The position numbers and the translations under genes are program-made. A stretch of 8,258 bases of DNA from SAR324 cluster bacterium (GTDB lineage Bacteria; SAR324; NAC60-12): positions 1 through 8,258 of the forward strand of contig JAKUUF010000060.1 of the NCBI GenBank assembly GCA_022448705.1. Direction: 5' to 3'. Under the pieces are notes generated by a model, which saw only the letters and a program-made list of their open reading frames with translations, made no database searches and was not told the DNA's origin. Position 1 is the first letter of the stretch, and the number at the start of each line of letters is the position of its first letter. This document shows positions 6,943 through 8,258 of the stretch, one piece after another.

Positions 6943-7824
6943 ATGGCTGATTTAGATGAATTAAAAGATACGAAAGAATACTACCTGGACATTCCACAGA
7001 AATCAGATGCTTTTTACCTCAAAGGGTTGAACGCTATTGATTGGGGAATGCAAAACCGTTTGGCGCGAATATTTAACCCAAAAACGGGACGCACAGTAAT
7101 GCTGGCCTTTGATCACGGTTATTTCCAGGGGGCAACCACAGGTCTGGAACGTATCGACGTCAAAATAATGCCTCTCGCACCTTACGCAGACACACTGATG
7201 CTGACACGCGGAATATTACGCAGCATAGTGCCGCCTTCCTTTACACAATCCATTGTGATGCGTGCATCCGGCGGAACCAGTATGCTAAAGGAATTATCCA
7301 ACGAGGAAATTGCGGTAGATATCGAGGATTCAATCCGGATGAATGTCTCAGCTATGGCTGTTCAGGTTTTTATAGGTGGTGAGCACGAAAAACAGTCCAT
7401 CATCAATATGACCAGACTTGTTGACCAAGGAACTCGGTACGGAATTCCAACTTTGGCTGTTACCGCCGTAGGTAAGGATATGGTACGTGATGCCAGATAT
7501 TTCCGGCTGGCAACACGGATATGCGCGGAATTAGGGGCACATTACATAAAAACCTATTATGTAGAAAAGGATTTTGAAACTGTCACGGCAAGTTGTCCTG
7601 TGCCTATAGTTATTGCTGGAGGCAAAAAAATTCCTGAATTGGATGCTTTGAAAATGGCTTACAACGCAATACAGCAGGGTGCTGCAGGTGTTGACATGGG
7701 TCGAAACATCTTTCAATCAGAAGCTCCGGTTGCCATGATCAAAGCTGTTAGGTCTGTTGTTCATGAAAATGAAACTGCAGAAAAGGCTTTTGAACTTTAC
7801 AATTCGCTGAAAGCTGATGGGTAA
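6943..7824 (+). CDS. lsrF: LsrF-type 3-hydroxy-2,4-pentanedione-5-phosphate thiolase (DeoC/class I aldolase fold)
   Basis: E. coli LsrF ends autoinducer-2 breakdown by cleaving 3-hydroxy-2,4-pentanedione-5-phosphate with CoA to DHAP and acetyl-CoA. This 293 aa protein aligns with the 291 aa E. coli protein over its whole length, including the first residues (MADLDELKD here, MADLDDIKD in E. coli), which fixes the start. Shared blocks are LDWGM/IDWGM, RIFNPKTGRTVMLAFDHGYFQG (with Asp57 and His58), TTGLERID, TRGILRS, and KTYYVEK with Lys203, the family's active-site lysine at identical numbering. IVIAGGKK and GVDMGRNIFQS follow as phosphate-site loops. It lies 30 bp after the aldolase/dehydrogenase gene and is probably the last gene of the mtnA operon. 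No lsrK, lsrG, lsrR or lsrACDB transporter gene accompanies it, so quorum-signal degradation is not supported by the context. A related 5-deoxypentulose phosphate pathway is my inferred alternative. Confidence 0.9.
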   Translation: MADLDELKDTKEYYLDIPQKSDAFYLKGLNAIDWGMQNRLARIFNPKTGRTVMLAFDHGYFQGATTGLERIDVKIMPLAPYADTLMLTRGILRSIVPPSFTQSIVMRASGGTSMLKELSNEEIAVDIEDSIRMNVSAMAVQVFIGGEHEKQSIINMTRLVDQGTRYGIPTLAVTAVGKDMVRDARYFRLATRICAELGAHYIKTYYVEKDFETVTASCPVPIVIAGGKKIPELDALKMAYNAIQQGAAGVDMGRNIFQSEAPVAMIKAVRSVVHENETAEKAFELYNSLKADG

Positions 7825-7833
7825 CTTCTGAAT

Positions 7834-7870
7834 CTGTACAGTTGAAGCTGACAGTTGGATATAAATTTTT
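7834..7870 (+). terminator. Weak candidate rho-independent terminator after the lsrF homologue
   Basis: CTGTACAG (7834-7841) can pair with CTGACAG (7848-7854) as a 7 bp stem with one bulged A and a TTGAAG loop, starting 10 nt after the stop codon. The T-rich stretch is displaced, with ATTTTT at 7865-7870. The stem is short and not GC-rich, so termination here is only plausible. A wider inverted pair, TTCTGAAT at 7826-7833 and ATTCAGAA at 7900-7907, encloses it. Confidence 0.3.
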
Positions 7871-7933
7871 CTAATTTCACGCAGAAAACTGATTCGATAA
7901 TTCAGAACCATAAAACCATATTATTAAATCATT

Positions 7934-8258
7934 TCAGGATTTTGCGTTCCTTCCAGCTCTCTTTTTATTTTTCTTCTTTTTCTGCGGAATCACCATAAAC
8001 CTGCGAGCCTGGCAATTCACATTTTCTGCCTTGACTTCAGGCAATGACAAAGCGTCAGGTAATCCTGAAGCACCCGGATCTTTAATTTCAATATTTGCAC
8101 AGGCATAAAGTTCATTCATATAGGTATCTAATAACCCTTCACGTTTTTGTTTATGTAAAACATTGGAATATTCTGTTCTTTGTTCTTCTGTGAGATCCTG
8201 GCAATCCAGTCCCGGCGGAAAGTCTTGCTTGTAAATATAAAGCAGATGTTTCCCCATA
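7934..8258 (-). CDS. Probable C-terminal fragment of a parvulin-type (PpiC/SurA-like) peptidyl-prolyl isomerase with a basic tail
   Basis: The frame is open from the right edge to a TGA at 7936-7934, giving about 107 residues. An ATG at 8257 is one base from the edge and is probably internal, so the true start lies outside. The first part, GKHLLYIYKQDFPPG, resembles the closing strand of a parvulin domain (a G-x-HLL/I pattern). It is followed by a charged helix (about 25-52) ending in ANIEI, like the C-terminal helix and strand of PpiC/SurA-type folding factors. Such enzymes act on exported proteins in the periplasm, but any signal peptide would lie outside the window. The remaining 48 or so residues look disordered, with Pro/Ala/Leu-rich sequence followed by a very basic end (PQKKKKNKKRAGR). 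The call rests on a pattern and not on catalytic residues. The gene converges on the mtnA operon across 109 bp. Confidence 0.45.
   Translation of the reverse strand, partial: MGKHLLYIYKQDFPPGLDCQDLTEEQRTEYSNVLHKQKREGLLDTYMNELYACANIEIKDPGASGLPDALSLPEVKAENVNCQARRFMVIPQKKKKNKKRAGRNAKS

Noticed and set aside
6943..7824. Part of an AI-2 (lsr) uptake and degradation operon
   Set aside because: None of the lsr kinase, isomerase, repressor or transporter genes is in the window; the neighbours are mtnA and an aldolase/dehydrogenase.

Overview
The window comes from a bacterium with moderate GC (low 40s % by eye), standard use of TGA as a stop codon, and mostly AT-rich leaders without a clear Shine-Dalgarno sequence. 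The phylum cannot be fixed from this sequence. The fatty-acid oxidation proteins resemble the E. coli FadB/FadA type. The pyruvate kinase carries variant motifs (DTQGPEIRTG, ATHLLESM) that I associate, from memory and with low confidence, with Verrucomicrobiota/Lentisphaerota-like lineages. No tRNA, rRNA, CRISPR array or mobile element was seen.

Layout. (1) 1-857, plus strand: C-terminal part of fadB, the beta-oxidation multienzyme alpha subunit, cut by the window edge and interrupted by an in-frame TGA at 156-158. (2) 931-2094, plus: fadA, the 3-ketoacyl-CoA thiolase, forming a fadBA operon. (3) 2134-3549, minus: pyruvate kinase, convergent with fadA and only 39 bp from it. (4) 3550-3828: AT-rich divergent intergenic region with a small inverted repeat and no gene. 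(5) 3829-7824, plus: a tight three-gene unit consisting of mtnA (5-methylthioribose-1-phosphate isomerase), a class II aldolase/short-chain dehydrogenase fusion, and an LsrF-type thiolase/aldolase. A weak candidate terminator follows. (6) 7934-8258, minus: C-terminal end of a probable parvulin-type peptidyl-prolyl isomerase with a lysine-rich tail, running off the right edge.

The most interesting region is the three-gene unit. MtnA can supply 5-methylthioribulose-1-phosphate or 5-deoxyribulose-1-phosphate. A class II aldolase can split such 5-substituted ketopentose phosphates into DHAP and a two-carbon aldehyde (the known DHAP shunt), and the fused dehydrogenase could process that aldehyde. 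The third gene adds something unexpected. The known LsrF substrate, 3-hydroxy-2,4-pentanedione-5-phosphate, is formally 5-deoxyribulose-1-phosphate oxidised at C4. The operon could therefore run isomerisation, oxidation and CoA-dependent cleavage, giving DHAP and acetyl-CoA from 5-deoxyribose, a by-product of radical SAM enzymes. This is inference from gene order and chemistry and has not been demonstrated. DHAP would feed lower glycolysis, where the neighbouring pyruvate kinase acts, but nothing shows that these genes are co-regulated.
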